Shown: positions 35,094 to 43,693 of the stretch, piece after piece
How the letters are laid out: the number at the start of each line of letters is the position of its first letter
How positions within the stretch are numbered: position 1 is the stretch's first letter
Assembly: GCA_965200525.1 (NCBI GenBank)
Contig: OZ241368.1
Coordinates: 5,952,001-6,016,000, forward strand
Reading direction: 5' to 3'
Length of the DNA: 64,000 nt
DNA from: JANNPJ01 sp965200525
Lineage (GTDB): Bacteria > Actinomycetota > Actinomycetes > Actinomycetales > Kineosporiaceae
Position numbers and translations under genes: made by a program
Notes under the pieces: model-generated
Seen by the model: the letters and a program-made list of their open reading frames with translations, nothing else
Told to the model about the DNA's origin: nothing
Database searches by the model: none

Positions 35094-36368
35094 GTGACGA
35101 GTTCTGACCCCTCGCCGAGCCGCCGCCGGTTCCTCGGTGGCGCGCTCGGCGTGGCCGGGGCCGGCGTGGCCGGGGCCGCGGTGGCCGGTGGGGTCGGCTA
35201 TGCCGTCGCCCGGCGCGACGACGACGGCGCCGCGACGCCGGCCGCGGCCTCGAACACGGTGTCGCTCTACGGGCCGCACCAGGCCGGGATCGCCACCGAG
35301 GCCCAGGACCGGCTCGCCTTCGCCGCCTTCGACCTGACCACGCTCGACCCGATGGCGGTCCAGACCCTGCTCGGGCTCTGGGCCGCCGCGGCCGCCCAGA
35401 TGACCGCCGGCCGGCCGGTCGGCCCGCCCGAGATCAACCCCGAGGCGCCACCGCTCGACACCGGCGAGGCGCTCGGGCTGGAGCCGGCCAACCTGACCGT
35501 GACCGTCGGGTTCGGCCCGTCGATGTTCGACGACCGGTTCGGCCTGGCCGACCGCCGGCCGGCCGCCCTGGTCGACCTGCCCGCCTTCCCGAACGACCAG
35601 CTGCAGAAGTCCCGCAGCGGCGGCGACATCGGCGTCCAGGCCTGCTCGAACGACCCGCAGGTGGCCTTCCACGTGATCCGCAACTTCGCCCGGATCGCCC
35701 GGGGGACGGCCGTGATGCGCTGGACCCAGCTCGGTTTCGGCCGGACGTCGACCACCTCGGTGTCGCAGAGCACGCCGCGCAACCTGATGGGCTTCAAGGA
35801 CGGCACCAACAACATCCGCTCCCAGGACGCCAAGGCAATGGCCGACGACGTCTGGGTCGGGCCCGAGACCGACCAGCCCTGGATGGCCGGCGGCAGCTAC
35901 CTGGTGGCCCGCCGGATCCGGATGCTGATCGAGTCCTGGGACACCGACTCGCTGACCGACCAGGAGCGAGTGTTCGGCCGGATCAAGAGCACCGGCGCCC
36001 CGCTCACCGGCAAAGCCGAGTTCGACGTCCCGAACTACCAGGCCAAGTCGGCGGACGGCGCGCTGGTGATCGATCGCGAGGCGCACATCCGGCTGGTGGC
36101 GCCGGTGAACAACAACGGGCTGAAGATCCTCCGCCGGGGCTACTCCTACACCGACGGGATCGACGCCTCGACCGGGCTGCTGGACGCCGGCCTGTTCTTC
36201 CTGGCCTACCAGAAGGACCCGCGCAAGCAGTTCATCCCGCTGCAGGACCGGCTGGCCCACCTCGACGCGCTGAACGAGTACATCCGGCACACCGGCAGCG
36301 CCCTGTTCGCCGTCCCGCCCGGTCTGTCCGGCCCCGGCGACTGGTTCGGCAAGAAACTCTTCGCCTGA
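35094..36368 (+). CDS. efeB: Tat-exported DyP-type haem peroxidase EfeB
   Basis: GTG at 35094 gives 424 residues with a Tat signal (SRRRFLGGALGVAGAG). The DyP hallmark GFKDGTNN is present, together with an HVIRNFARIARG segment and the C-terminal haem-pocket region (QKDPRKQFIPLQDRL). EfeB releases or oxidises iron, probably including haem iron, in partnership with EfeO and EfeU. It starts 49 bases after efeO. Confidence 0.93.
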   Translation: MTSSDPSPSRRRFLGGALGVAGAGVAGAAVAGGVGYAVARRDDDGAATPAAASNTVSLYGPHQAGIATEAQDRLAFAAFDLTTLDPMAVQTLLGLWAAAAAQMTAGRPVGPPEINPEAPPLDTGEALGLEPANLTVTVGFGPSMFDDRFGLADRRPAALVDLPAFPNDQLQKSRSGGDIGVQACSNDPQVAFHVIRNFARIARGTAVMRWTQLGFGRTSTTSVSQSTPRNLMGFKDGTNNIRSQDAKAMADDVWVGPETDQPWMAGGSYLVARRIRMLIESWDTDSLTDQERVFGRIKSTGAPLTGKAEFDVPNYQAKSADGALVIDREAHIRLVAPVNNNGLKILRRGYSYTDGIDASTGLLDAGLFFLAYQKDPRKQFIPLQDRLAHLDALNEYIRHTGSALFAVPPGLSGPGDWFGKKLFA

Positions 36369-36415
36369 CCCACCCTTCCGGGCTCGGGCCGGGATCCGCC
36401 CCACCTCCGGGGTCC

Positions 36416-36437
36416 GATCCCGGCCCGGGCCGGGATC
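36416..36437. terminator. perfect 22-base palindrome after efeB
   Basis: A perfect self-complementary 22-base sequence, GATCCCGGCCC and its mirror, lies between efeB and the next gene and is flanked by related copies of CGGGCCGGGATC. It could terminate efeB transcription, though having no loop it may instead be a protein-binding site. Confidence 0.5.
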
Positions 36438-36482
36438 TGGCCCCACCCACCGGGTCCGGTCCGGGACCGGCTCGTGGTTACG

Positions 36483-37721
36483 ATGCGCGTTGTGCCTGTC
36501 GCCCCGCCTGAACCCGAACTCTTCGACGTGGTGGTGGTGGGGGCCGGGCCGGCGGGCAGCAGCGCCGCCCTGGCCGCGGCCCGGGCCGGGGCCCGCACCC
36601 TGGTGCTCGATCGGGCCCGGTTTCCCCGGTACAAGACCTGCGGCGGCGGGCTGATCGGGGCCACCCTGGGCTCGCTGCCGGCCGGGCTGGAGCTGCCGGT
36701 CAAGCAGGAGATCTTCGCCACGACCTTCAGCCACAAGGGCGGCGCCGTTCGCTATCGCCGCTCGCCGCGGCGGATGCTGGCCCTGGTCGACCGGGCCGAG
36801 TTCGACGCCGTCCTGCTGGCCGAGGCGGTGCGGGCCGGAGCCGTGGCCGGCCTGGGCCGGACCGTGACCGCCCTGGCCGAGGACGACGACGGCGTCCGGC
36901 TGACCACCAGCCAGGGGCCGGTGCGGGCGCGCTACGTCATCGGCGCCGACGGCAGCGCCGGCCGGATCGCCCGCCACGTCGGGGTGACCCTGGATCAGGT
37001 CGATCTCGGCCTGGAGGTCGAGCTCGACAGCGCCGGGCTCGCCGACCGCTGGGCCGGCCGGATCCACCTCGACTGGGGACCGGCGGCCGGCTCGTACGCC
37101 TGGGTCTTCCCCAAGGGCGAGCGGCTCACCGTGGGCGTGATCTCCCGCAAGGGCACTCCCGAGCAGACCCGGGCCTACCTGGCCCGGTTCCTCGACCAGC
37201 AGGGACTGGCCGGGGCCACGGTGCTCAAGGACTCCGGCCATCTCACCCGGTGCCGCCGGCCCGACTCACCCCTCGGCCGGGGCCAGGTCCTGGTCTGCGG
37301 GGATGCCGCCGGGCTGCTCGAACCCTGGACCAGGGAGGGGATCTCGTTCGCGATCCGATCCGGCGCCCTGGCCGGCGCGGTCGTGGGTGAGGCGTCGTCG
37401 TCCACCTCGTCGGCCGGTTCGTCGGCGCCGTCGGCCCGGGATGTCGTGGCCGACTACACCGCGCGGATCGAGGCCGTTCTGGCCCCGGAGATGCGGGCCG
37501 GGGCGCTGTTCCTGCGCGCCTTCGAGCGGCGTCCCGGGATCATGCACTTCTTCCTGACCCGGACCTCCCTGGGCTGGTCCACGTTCGTCCGGATCACCCG
37601 CGGCGACGCCGGGTTCGCCCACCTGATGCGCCGCCGCACCGTGCGCCTGGCCCTGCGCGCCCTCTCGGCCGGCCCGTTCGAGCTCGGCCCCGTCCCGTTC
37701 CGGCGCGGCCGGGCGGGCTGA
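36483..37721 (+). CDS. geranylgeranyl-reductase-family FAD-dependent oxidoreductase
   Basis: The ATG at 36483 gives 412 residues; GTG starts at 36474 and 36492 are alternatives. The N-terminal dinucleotide fold is VVVVGAGPAGSSAALAAARAG. FPRYKTCGGGL and GDAAGLLEPWTREGISFAI are signatures of the geranylgeranyl reductase/digeranylgeranylglycerophospholipid reductase group, which reduces isoprenoid double bonds (for example on menaquinone or polyprenyl carriers) using FAD. The actual substrate cannot be inferred. It is convergent with the SARP gene, with only 3 bases between. Confidence 0.85.
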   Translation: MRVVPVAPPEPELFDVVVVGAGPAGSSAALAAARAGARTLVLDRARFPRYKTCGGGLIGATLGSLPAGLELPVKQEIFATTFSHKGGAVRYRRSPRRMLALVDRAEFDAVLLAEAVRAGAVAGLGRTVTALAEDDDGVRLTTSQGPVRARYVIGADGSAGRIARHVGVTLDQVDLGLEVELDSAGLADRWAGRIHLDWGPAAGSYAWVFPKGERLTVGVISRKGTPEQTRAYLARFLDQQGLAGATVLKDSGHLTRCRRPDSPLGRGQVLVCGDAAGLLEPWTREGISFAIRSGALAGAVVGEASSSTSSAGSSAPSARDVVADYTARIEAVLAPEMRAGALFLRAFERRPGIMHFFLTRTSLGWSTFVRITRGDAGFAHLMRRRTVRLALRALSAGPFELGPVPFRRGRAG

Positions 37722-37724
37722 CGA

Positions 37725-40700
37725 TCAGACGCTGGTCGGGTCGGCCCGGGAGAGGGCCGCGGTGAGATCGCGGGCTAGTTCGGCCCGGGGCGCGCGCCGG
37801 CCGCGCTCGTAGGCGGCGTCGAAGGCGGCCGGGCCGAGCGCCGCGGTGGCCGACTCCGTGGCCCGGTCGACCTCCAGGCTGTACGGGTCCCGGTAGCCGT
37901 GCAGGGCGTAGGTCCGGCCCAGCAGCTCGGCCGCCTGCTGGTGGTCGGCCCGGGCGGCGGCCAGTGCGGCCAGCCCCTCAATGACCCCGGCCAGGGACTG
38001 GTTGTTGATCACGGCGTCGTCCTGCACCACTTCCAGGGCGCGGGCGTGCCAGCCGGCCGCCGCGTCCAGGTCACCCTCCTGCTCGGTCAGGCAGCCCAGC
38101 TTGCTGAAGGTGCGGGCGGCGGCCTCGGTGAATCCGGCCTGCAGGGCCCGGGACTCGACCAGGGCCAGCGCCGACTCCAGCAGCGGCCGGGCCGCGGCCA
38201 GGTCGCCCTCGGCCCGGGCCAGCTCGGCCAGGATCAGGTAGCCCCCGGCGGTGTCGGGCCGCTCGCCGATCCGCTCGGCGTCGCGCAGGCCCTCGGTGAT
38301 CTCGGCCCGGCCGCGCTCGAGGTCACCACCCCGGGCCCGGGCCGTACCCAGGCAGATCATCAGCGCGGATCCGGCCTCCGGGCTGAACTCCGCGGTGGCG
38401 TAGCCGTGGGCCTCCTCGGCGTACCGCACGGCGGTCGGGGGGTCGCCCAGGATCAGGGCCTGATCGATCAGGGCCCGCAGCGTCAGCACCTTGCCCCAGC
38501 GGTCGCCGACCTGGTCGAAACCGTCGTAGGCGGCGTGCAACTCGACGCCCGCCGACTCCAGCTGGGCCTGGTTGAACAACAGGAAGCTGCGGGCGATCCG
38601 AGTGATCGCCCGAACCCAGGGATCGGGATGGCCGGCCAGCACCTGCAGCCGTTCGTGGGCCCGGGCCAGGTCGCCGGTCATGACCGCCACCATCGGCCGG
38701 ACCAGGGTCAGGACCGGGTGACCAGGACTCTCGGGTACCTGCTCGACCAGTGACTCCAGGATCCGGGCGATCGACTTCGGCGTCGGGCCCGGGTCCTGGG
38801 ACATCTGGGTCACCATCACCGCGGCGAACAGGCAGATCGCGTACTGATCCTCCAGGCCGGCGGGCGCCCGGTCGCCGGCCAGTTCCCGCACCGAGACCGC
38901 CCACGAACCGGCCTCGACCTCGTAGTCGGTCATCACCCAGAACCAGCACAGGGCCCCGATCAGCCGCAACGCCGTCCGGACGTCGCGGGCGTCGATGGCC
39001 CAGCGCAGCGCGGTGCTGCAGTTGTCCCGCTCGGCGATCATCCGGCGCAGCCAGGTCAGCTGGTCGCGCCGGCGCAGCTCGGGTTCGGCCCGCTCGGCCA
39101 GGTCGGCGAAGTAGGCGGCCTGGGCGGCCCGGACGGTCTCCAGCTCGTCGGCCTCGGTGAGCCGCTCGGTGGCATAGGCCCGGACGGTCTCCAGCAGGCG
39201 GTAGCGCACCTCGCCGTCGCCGGTCGTGATCACCAATGACTTGTCGATCAGCGAGGCGATCACGTCGATCACCTCACCGTCGCCCGCTCCGCCGTCCAGC
39301 CCGCAGACCTGCTCCGCGCTCTCCAACGTGGCTCCACCGGCGAACACCGACAGCCGGCGCAGCACCACCCGCTCGGGCTTCTCGAGCAGGTCCCAGCTCC
39401 AATCGACGACCGCGCGCAGGGTCTGGTGGCGGGGCAGGGCGGTCCGGCTGCCCCCGTTGAGCAGGCGGAACCGGTCGTCCAGGCGGCCGGCGATCTGGGC
39501 CAGGCTGAGCGAGCGCAACCGGGCCGCGGCCAGCTCGATGGCCAGCGGGATGCCGTCCAGTTCGCGGCAGATCCCGATCACCAGCGGCGTGCTCTCGACG
39601 TCGAGGACGAATCCGGGGTGGACGGCGGCGGCCCGGTCGGTGAAAAGCTGCACCGAGGCCAGGCCGGCCGCCTCGGCCGGGCTCGCCTGTGGCTGCGGCA
39701 GGGGGAGGGACGGTACCGGGCACAGCGTCTCGCCGGTGATCCCGAGCGGCTCCCGGCTGGTGGCCAGGATCCGCAGGCCCGGGCTCTCGGCCAGGATCCG
39801 GTCGGCCAGCTGGGCGATGGCGTCGATCAGGTGCTCGCAGTTGTCCAGGACCAGGATCAGCGTGCGGTCGGCCAGCACGTCGGCCAGCCGGTCCATCGGC
39901 GCCACCACGGCCCGCACGTCGTTGGACCGGACCGAGTCGGACAGCCCGAGCGCGACCAGCACGGCCTGGGGGACGTCGAGGGGCGAGGCGACCGGGGCCA
40001 GCGGCACGAACCAGACGCCGTCGGCGAAGTCGTTCAGCAGCCGGCCGGTGACCTCGCGGGCCAGCCGGGTCTTGCCGGCCCCGCCGGGCCCGGTCAGGGT
40101 GACCAGCCGCGACTCGCACAGGGCCGTCTCGAGCTGCCGGCTCTCCGGCTCGCGGCCGACAAAGCTGGTCAGCGGGGCGGGCAGGTTGCTGCGCCGCCCG
40201 TTCGAGGCAGCCGGACGGCCGAGCGCGGAGGGCCGGCCCAGGGGCGCCGGCTCGTTCCCGCCCGGACCGCCTGGACCGCCTGGACCGGCCGGGGTGAGCG
40301 CCGGATCCTGCCGCAGGATGGCCAGGTGCAGGACGGCCAGCTCGGCCGAGGGGTCGACGCCGAGCCGTTCGGCCAGATCGTGGCGGGTCTGCTCGAACAC
40401 CTCGAGCGCCTCGCTGGGGCGGCCGGCGGCGTAGAGAGCCCGCATCAGCTGCCCGCGCAGCCGTTCCCGGGTCGGGTGCTCGGCCGACAGCATCTCCAGT
40501 TCCGGCACCAGCAGTTCGCCGCCGCCCAGGGCCAGGTCGGCCTCGATCCGCTCCTCAATCGCGCTCTGGCGCAGCCCTTCCAGCCGGCTGATCGGGCCGA
40601 TCGCGAACGAGGCGTCGCTGACCTCGGCGTAGGCCGGGCCGCGCCACAGGCCCAGGGCCAGCCGCAGCTCGGCCGCCCGCTCCCCGGGCCGCGGTTCGGC

Positions 40701-41024
40701 CCGGGCCCGGGCCACCGCCCGTTCGAACCGGACGGCGTCGACGTCGCCCGGGTCGACGGCCAGCCGATAGCCACCGGCCCCGGACTCGACCAGGTCGCGC
40801 ACCCCGGCCGCCCGCAACCGGGAGATCAGGCTGTGCAGGGCCGAACCGGGGGTGCTCGGCGGCGTGCCTTGCCACAGGTCGTGGATCAGCCGGTCGGGCG
40901 CGACGAACCGGCCGGCGTCGACGGCCAACCGGATCAGCAGGGCCCGCAGGCGGCGACCGGTGATCGGTACGGGCCGGCCGCTGTCGTCGTGCAGTTCGAG
41001 CGGTCCCAGAACGCCGACTCGCAT
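37725..41024 (-). CDS. SARP/AfsR-type transcriptional regulator with BTAD, ATPase and TPR regions
   Basis: This 1099-residue protein starts at 41024 after a near-perfect ribosome site (GGGAGGTGATCAC). Residues 1-90 form an OmpR-like winged-helix (VGVLGPLELHDDSGRPVPI, GRRLRALLIRLAV). The BTAD domain covers about 95-245 (AELRLALGLWRGPAYAEV). An STAND/NB-ARC ATPase follows (Walker A LTGPGGAGKTRLAREV near 315, Walker B LILVLDNCEHLIDA near 395) with an arrangement of TPR-like repeats to the end. SARPs activate secondary-metabolite genes. It lies 63 bases after the NAS-like gene on the same strand, so it may be the last gene of that operon and control it. Confidence 0.9.
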   Translation of the reverse strand: MRVGVLGPLELHDDSGRPVPITGRRLRALLIRLAVDAGRFVAPDRLIHDLWQGTPPSTPGSALHSLISRLRAAGVRDLVESGAGGYRLAVDPGDVDAVRFERAVARARAEPRPGERAAELRLALGLWRGPAYAEVSDASFAIGPISRLEGLRQSAIEERIEADLALGGGELLVPELEMLSAEHPTRERLRGQLMRALYAAGRPSEALEVFEQTRHDLAERLGVDPSAELAVLHLAILRQDPALTPAGPGGPGGPGGNEPAPLGRPSALGRPAASNGRRSNLPAPLTSFVGREPESRQLETALCESRLVTLTGPGGAGKTRLAREVTGRLLNDFADGVWFVPLAPVASPLDVPQAVLVALGLSDSVRSNDVRAVVAPMDRLADVLADRTLILVLDNCEHLIDAIAQLADRILAESPGLRILATSREPLGITGETLCPVPSLPLPQPQASPAEAAGLASVQLFTDRAAAVHPGFVLDVESTPLVIGICRELDGIPLAIELAAARLRSLSLAQIAGRLDDRFRLLNGGSRTALPRHQTLRAVVDWSWDLLEKPERVVLRRLSVFAGGATLESAEQVCGLDGGAGDGEVIDVIASLIDKSLVITTGDGEVRYRLLETVRAYATERLTEADELETVRAAQAAYFADLAERAEPELRRRDQLTWLRRMIAERDNCSTALRWAIDARDVRTALRLIGALCWFWVMTDYEVEAGSWAVSVRELAGDRAPAGLEDQYAICLFAAVMVTQMSQDPGPTPKSIARILESLVEQVPESPGHPVLTLVRPMVAVMTGDLARAHERLQVLAGHPDPWVRAITRIARSFLLFNQAQLESAGVELHAAYDGFDQVGDRWGKVLTLRALIDQALILGDPPTAVRYAEEAHGYATAEFSPEAGSALMICLGTARARGGDLERGRAEITEGLRDAERIGERPDTAGGYLILAELARAEGDLAAARPLLESALALVESRALQAGFTEAAARTFSKLGCLTEQEGDLDAAAGWHARALEVVQDDAVINNQSLAGVIEGLAALAAARADHQQAAELLGRTYALHGYRDPYSLEVDRATESATAALGPAAFDAAYERGRRAPRAELARDLTAALSRADPTSV

Positions 41025-41087
41025 GTGATCACCTCCCTGCGGCCCATTCTGTCAGGGCCCGGGTCGGGGCGAGATCTCCTGCGGGCC

Positions 41088-41888
41088 TCAGACCGGCCGG
41101 AGCAGCAGCAGGCTGTTGATCACCCCGGCCGGCGGTAGCCACTCGCCGATCACCTCGAGTTCCGAGACGGCGAGCCCGGCCGGTTCCAGGCGGGCGTAGA
41201 GCAGTTGCCGGCCGTCGGCGGGCACGCTGCGGGCGGCCAGCAGCACGCCTGGTTCCAGTCCGGCGGCGACGGCCCGCAGCAGCCCCAGTTTCTCCGCCGG
41301 GGTCTCGCCGACCAGCGCCGCGACAAGCACGGCGTCCACCCCGCGGTAGGTGTGGTCGCGGGCGTCGGCGGCGACGACGTCGATCCGTCCCGGGGCCAGC
41401 AGGGCCCCGATCCGGCGGGCCGTGGCCGCCGCCGCCGGGTCGACGTCCAGACAGGTGATGCGCAGGGACGGCTCCAGCTCGCCGAGCGCGATCGCGGTCA
41501 GCGGCAGCGGTCCGCAGCCGGCGAAGACGATGTGCCGCAGGGCCCGGCCGGACAGCTGAGCCAGGGTCCGGCTCAGGGCCAGGTGCTCCGACCGGGCCAG
41601 GTGCCGGTAGTTGGCCAGGTAGGGGAAGTGCTGCAGCTGAGCCGGCTCGGCCAGGATCCGGCGGGCCCAGAACTCCTCCAGCTTGGTCTCGCCGGCCGCG
41701 CAGACCTGGCGGCAGAGGGCCAGCCCGGCCGGCTCGTGGATCAGCGGATGGTCGCCGCCGGCCGCTGCGGCGGCGCCGACGAGGCTCGAGAACAGGGCAT
41801 CCACCTGCGGTGACGGCGCCAGATCGGTCAGCGTGAGCCGGTGCACGACGTCCTCGATCGAGATCGTCAGACGGTCGGCGCCGATCAC
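41088..41888 (-). CDS. nicotianamine-synthase-like enzyme
   Basis: The start chosen is GTG at 41888, which overlaps the TGA of the ABC gene as GTGA; the product has 266 residues, near the size of archaeal NAS and bacterial CntL. NAS-family features are clear in order: GETKLEEFWARRIL, FPYLANYRHLARSEHLAL, the SAM-binding loop HIVFAGCGPLPLTAIAL, LDVDPAAAATARRIG, VDAVLVAALVGETPAEKLGLL, a later RSVPADGRQLLYARL, and the end VINSLLLLRP. These enzymes transfer aminobutyrate groups from SAM to make nicotianamine or opine metallophores such as staphylopine. The neighbouring ABC pair supports a metallophore role. No opine dehydrogenase is nearby, so the product may be nicotianamine-like; this is inference. 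Confidence 0.88.
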   Translation of the reverse strand: MIGADRLTISIEDVVHRLTLTDLAPSPQVDALFSSLVGAAAAAGGDHPLIHEPAGLALCRQVCAAGETKLEEFWARRILAEPAQLQHFPYLANYRHLARSEHLALSRTLAQLSGRALRHIVFAGCGPLPLTAIALGELEPSLRITCLDVDPAAAATARRIGALLAPGRIDVVAADARDHTYRGVDAVLVAALVGETPAEKLGLLRAVAAGLEPGVLLAARSVPADGRQLLYARLEPAGLAVSELEVIGEWLPPAGVINSLLLLRPV

Positions 41889-43693
41889 GCGCGCGGGTCC
41901 AGCCGCCAGCGGGAGGCTCGTTCGCGCTCGCTCCACAGGTGGGCGTACAGGCCCGGCCGGCCGATCAGCTCGTCGTGATCACCCTGCTGCTCGATCCGCC
42001 CGGCCCGCAGCACCAGGATCTGGTCGGCGGTCCGGATCGTGCTCAGCCGGTGGGCCACCACCAGCACCGTCCGGCCCGCGGTGAGCTCGGCCAGCGCGCC
42101 CTGGATGGCCCGCTCGTTGAGCGCGTCCAGGGCCGAGGTCGGCTCATCCAGCAGCACCAGGGGCGCGTCCTTGAGAATGGCCCGGGCGATCGACAGTCGC
42201 TGCCGCTCGCCGCCGGAGAGGGTCAGTCCGCCCTCACCGATCCGGGTCCGGTACCCGGCCGGCATCGCGGTGATGAAGTCGTGGCAGCGGGCGGCCCGGG
42301 CGGCGGCCTCGACGTCGGCGTCGGCGGCCTCGGGCCGGCCGAGGGCGATGTTGTCCCGGATCGTGCCCTGGAACAGGTAGACGTCCTGGAACACCACCGT
42401 GGCGGCGTCGAAGATCTGCTTCGTGGTCAGGCCGGGCAGGGCCACCCCGCCCAGGCGGACTTGACCCTGATCCGGGTCGTGGAACCGGCAGGCCAGCGCG
42501 AGCAGGGTCGACTTGCCGGCCCCGGACGGCCCGACCAGGGCCGTGGTGGTGCCGGCGGCGGCGGTGAAACTGATCCCGTGCAGCACCGGCCGGCCGGCGT
42601 CGTAGCCGAAGCCGACCGAGTCGAACACCAGCTCGTGGCCGACCGGTTCGGCGATCGGGCGGCGCGGCCCGGCCTGCGGGGCCAGGGCGTGCAGCCGGGC
42701 GATCCGGTGCAGCGCGGCCCCGGTCAGTCGCAGCCCCTCGGCCTCCACCGCGACCGAGACCAGCGGCGCGTACACCCGCAGCACCACCACCAGGAAGACG
42801 ACGACGGTGAACGGGTCGAGCCGGCCACCCAGCCGGCCGTAACCGCAGACCGCCAGCACCACCGGGACGCCGAGGAACACCGTGCCGATCGAGGCGTAGG
42901 CCAGCGGTGTGATCTTGACCGCGAGCGCGTCGTTGACCGCCCGCATCCGGGCCACGGCGTCGGCGTACCAGCTGAGCCGGGCCCCGACCTGGTGGTACGA
43001 GCGGGCGGTGGCGATGCCCTGGACGTACTCCACGATCCGGCCGTTGGCCTCGGCCAGCACGTCGGCCCGGTCGAGGGCCTGACGCACGAAGGCCCGGTTC
43101 ACGGCGACGAAGACCGGCACCGCGGCCACGATGCTCAGCCCGACCACCCCGGCCAGCAACGGGTCGACGACGGCCAGCCCGATCAGGGTGACCACGGGTA
43201 GGGCCGCTCCGCCGGTCAGGTTCATCAGGCCCTGGTGGGCGAACACCGCGACCTGCTCGTGGTCGGCCGACAGGACGGCGCTGATCTCGCCCGCGCCCCG
43301 GCCGGCCACCGTGCCGACCGGCAGCGACTGCACGTGCCGCAACGCCGCGGTCCGGCCCGCCCCGACCGCGTGGAAGGTGCTCACCCAGGCCAGGTGGTTG
43401 GAGCCGAACCACAGCCCGTACTGCAGGAAGACGGCGACCACGACGACCGCGCTCGCCGTCACCGCGCCCCGGTCGGTGAGCCGGTCGGTGCGGATCGCCT
43501 CGATGCTCCAGACCACCACCGCCACCGGTACCGCCATGCACCCGGCGGCCAGGGCGCGCAGCACCACGGCCAGCACCAGAGGACCGCGCCGGCCGCCGAA
43601 GGTCTGCCACAGCGCCCGCAACGGGGGGATCGGGTGGGGCTCGGCGGCCCGCGGGTGGAGGTGCGGGTGGCTGTGCTCGGCGGTCAGGGTCAT
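41885..43693 (-). CDS. ABC transporter, fused permease/ATPase half, with His-rich N-terminus
   Basis: ATG at 43693 overlaps the stop of the first ABC gene (ATGA), giving 602 residues. The first 25 residues contain a His-rich cluster (HSHPHLHPRAAEPHPIPP). A six-helix ABC membrane domain (about 35-320) precedes the nucleotide-binding domain: Walker A VGPSGAGKSTLLALA, Q-loop TVVFQDVYLF, signature TLSGGERQRLSIARAI, Walker B LVLLDEPTSALD and H-loop VVAHRLSTI. With its partner it would form a heterodimer of the type that includes IrtAB and YbtPQ, exporter-fold proteins that import siderophores. The His cluster may bind metal. Confidence 0.92.
   Translation of the reverse strand: MTLTAEHSHPHLHPRAAEPHPIPPLRALWQTFGGRRGPLVLAVVLRALAAGCMAVPVAVVVWSIEAIRTDRLTDRGAVTASAVVVVAVFLQYGLWFGSNHLAWVSTFHAVGAGRTAALRHVQSLPVGTVAGRGAGEISAVLSADHEQVAVFAHQGLMNLTGGAALPVVTLIGLAVVDPLLAGVVGLSIVAAVPVFVAVNRAFVRQALDRADVLAEANGRIVEYVQGIATARSYHQVGARLSWYADAVARMRAVNDALAVKITPLAYASIGTVFLGVPVVLAVCGYGRLGGRLDPFTVVVFLVVVLRVYAPLVSVAVEAEGLRLTGAALHRIARLHALAPQAGPRRPIAEPVGHELVFDSVGFGYDAGRPVLHGISFTAAAGTTTALVGPSGAGKSTLLALACRFHDPDQGQVRLGGVALPGLTTKQIFDAATVVFQDVYLFQGTIRDNIALGRPEAADADVEAAARAARCHDFITAMPAGYRTRIGEGGLTLSGGERQRLSIARAILKDAPLVLLDEPTSALDALNERAIQGALAELTAGRTVLVVAHRLSTIRTADQILVLRAGRIEQQGDHDELIGRPGLYAHLWSERERASRWRLDPRA

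Noticed and set aside
41888..41936. Longer start of the NAS-like gene at 41936
   Set aside because: It would add 16 residues of Arg/Ala-rich sequence overlapping the end of the ABC gene, whereas GTG at 41888 makes the usual GTGA overlap and gives the family's length.
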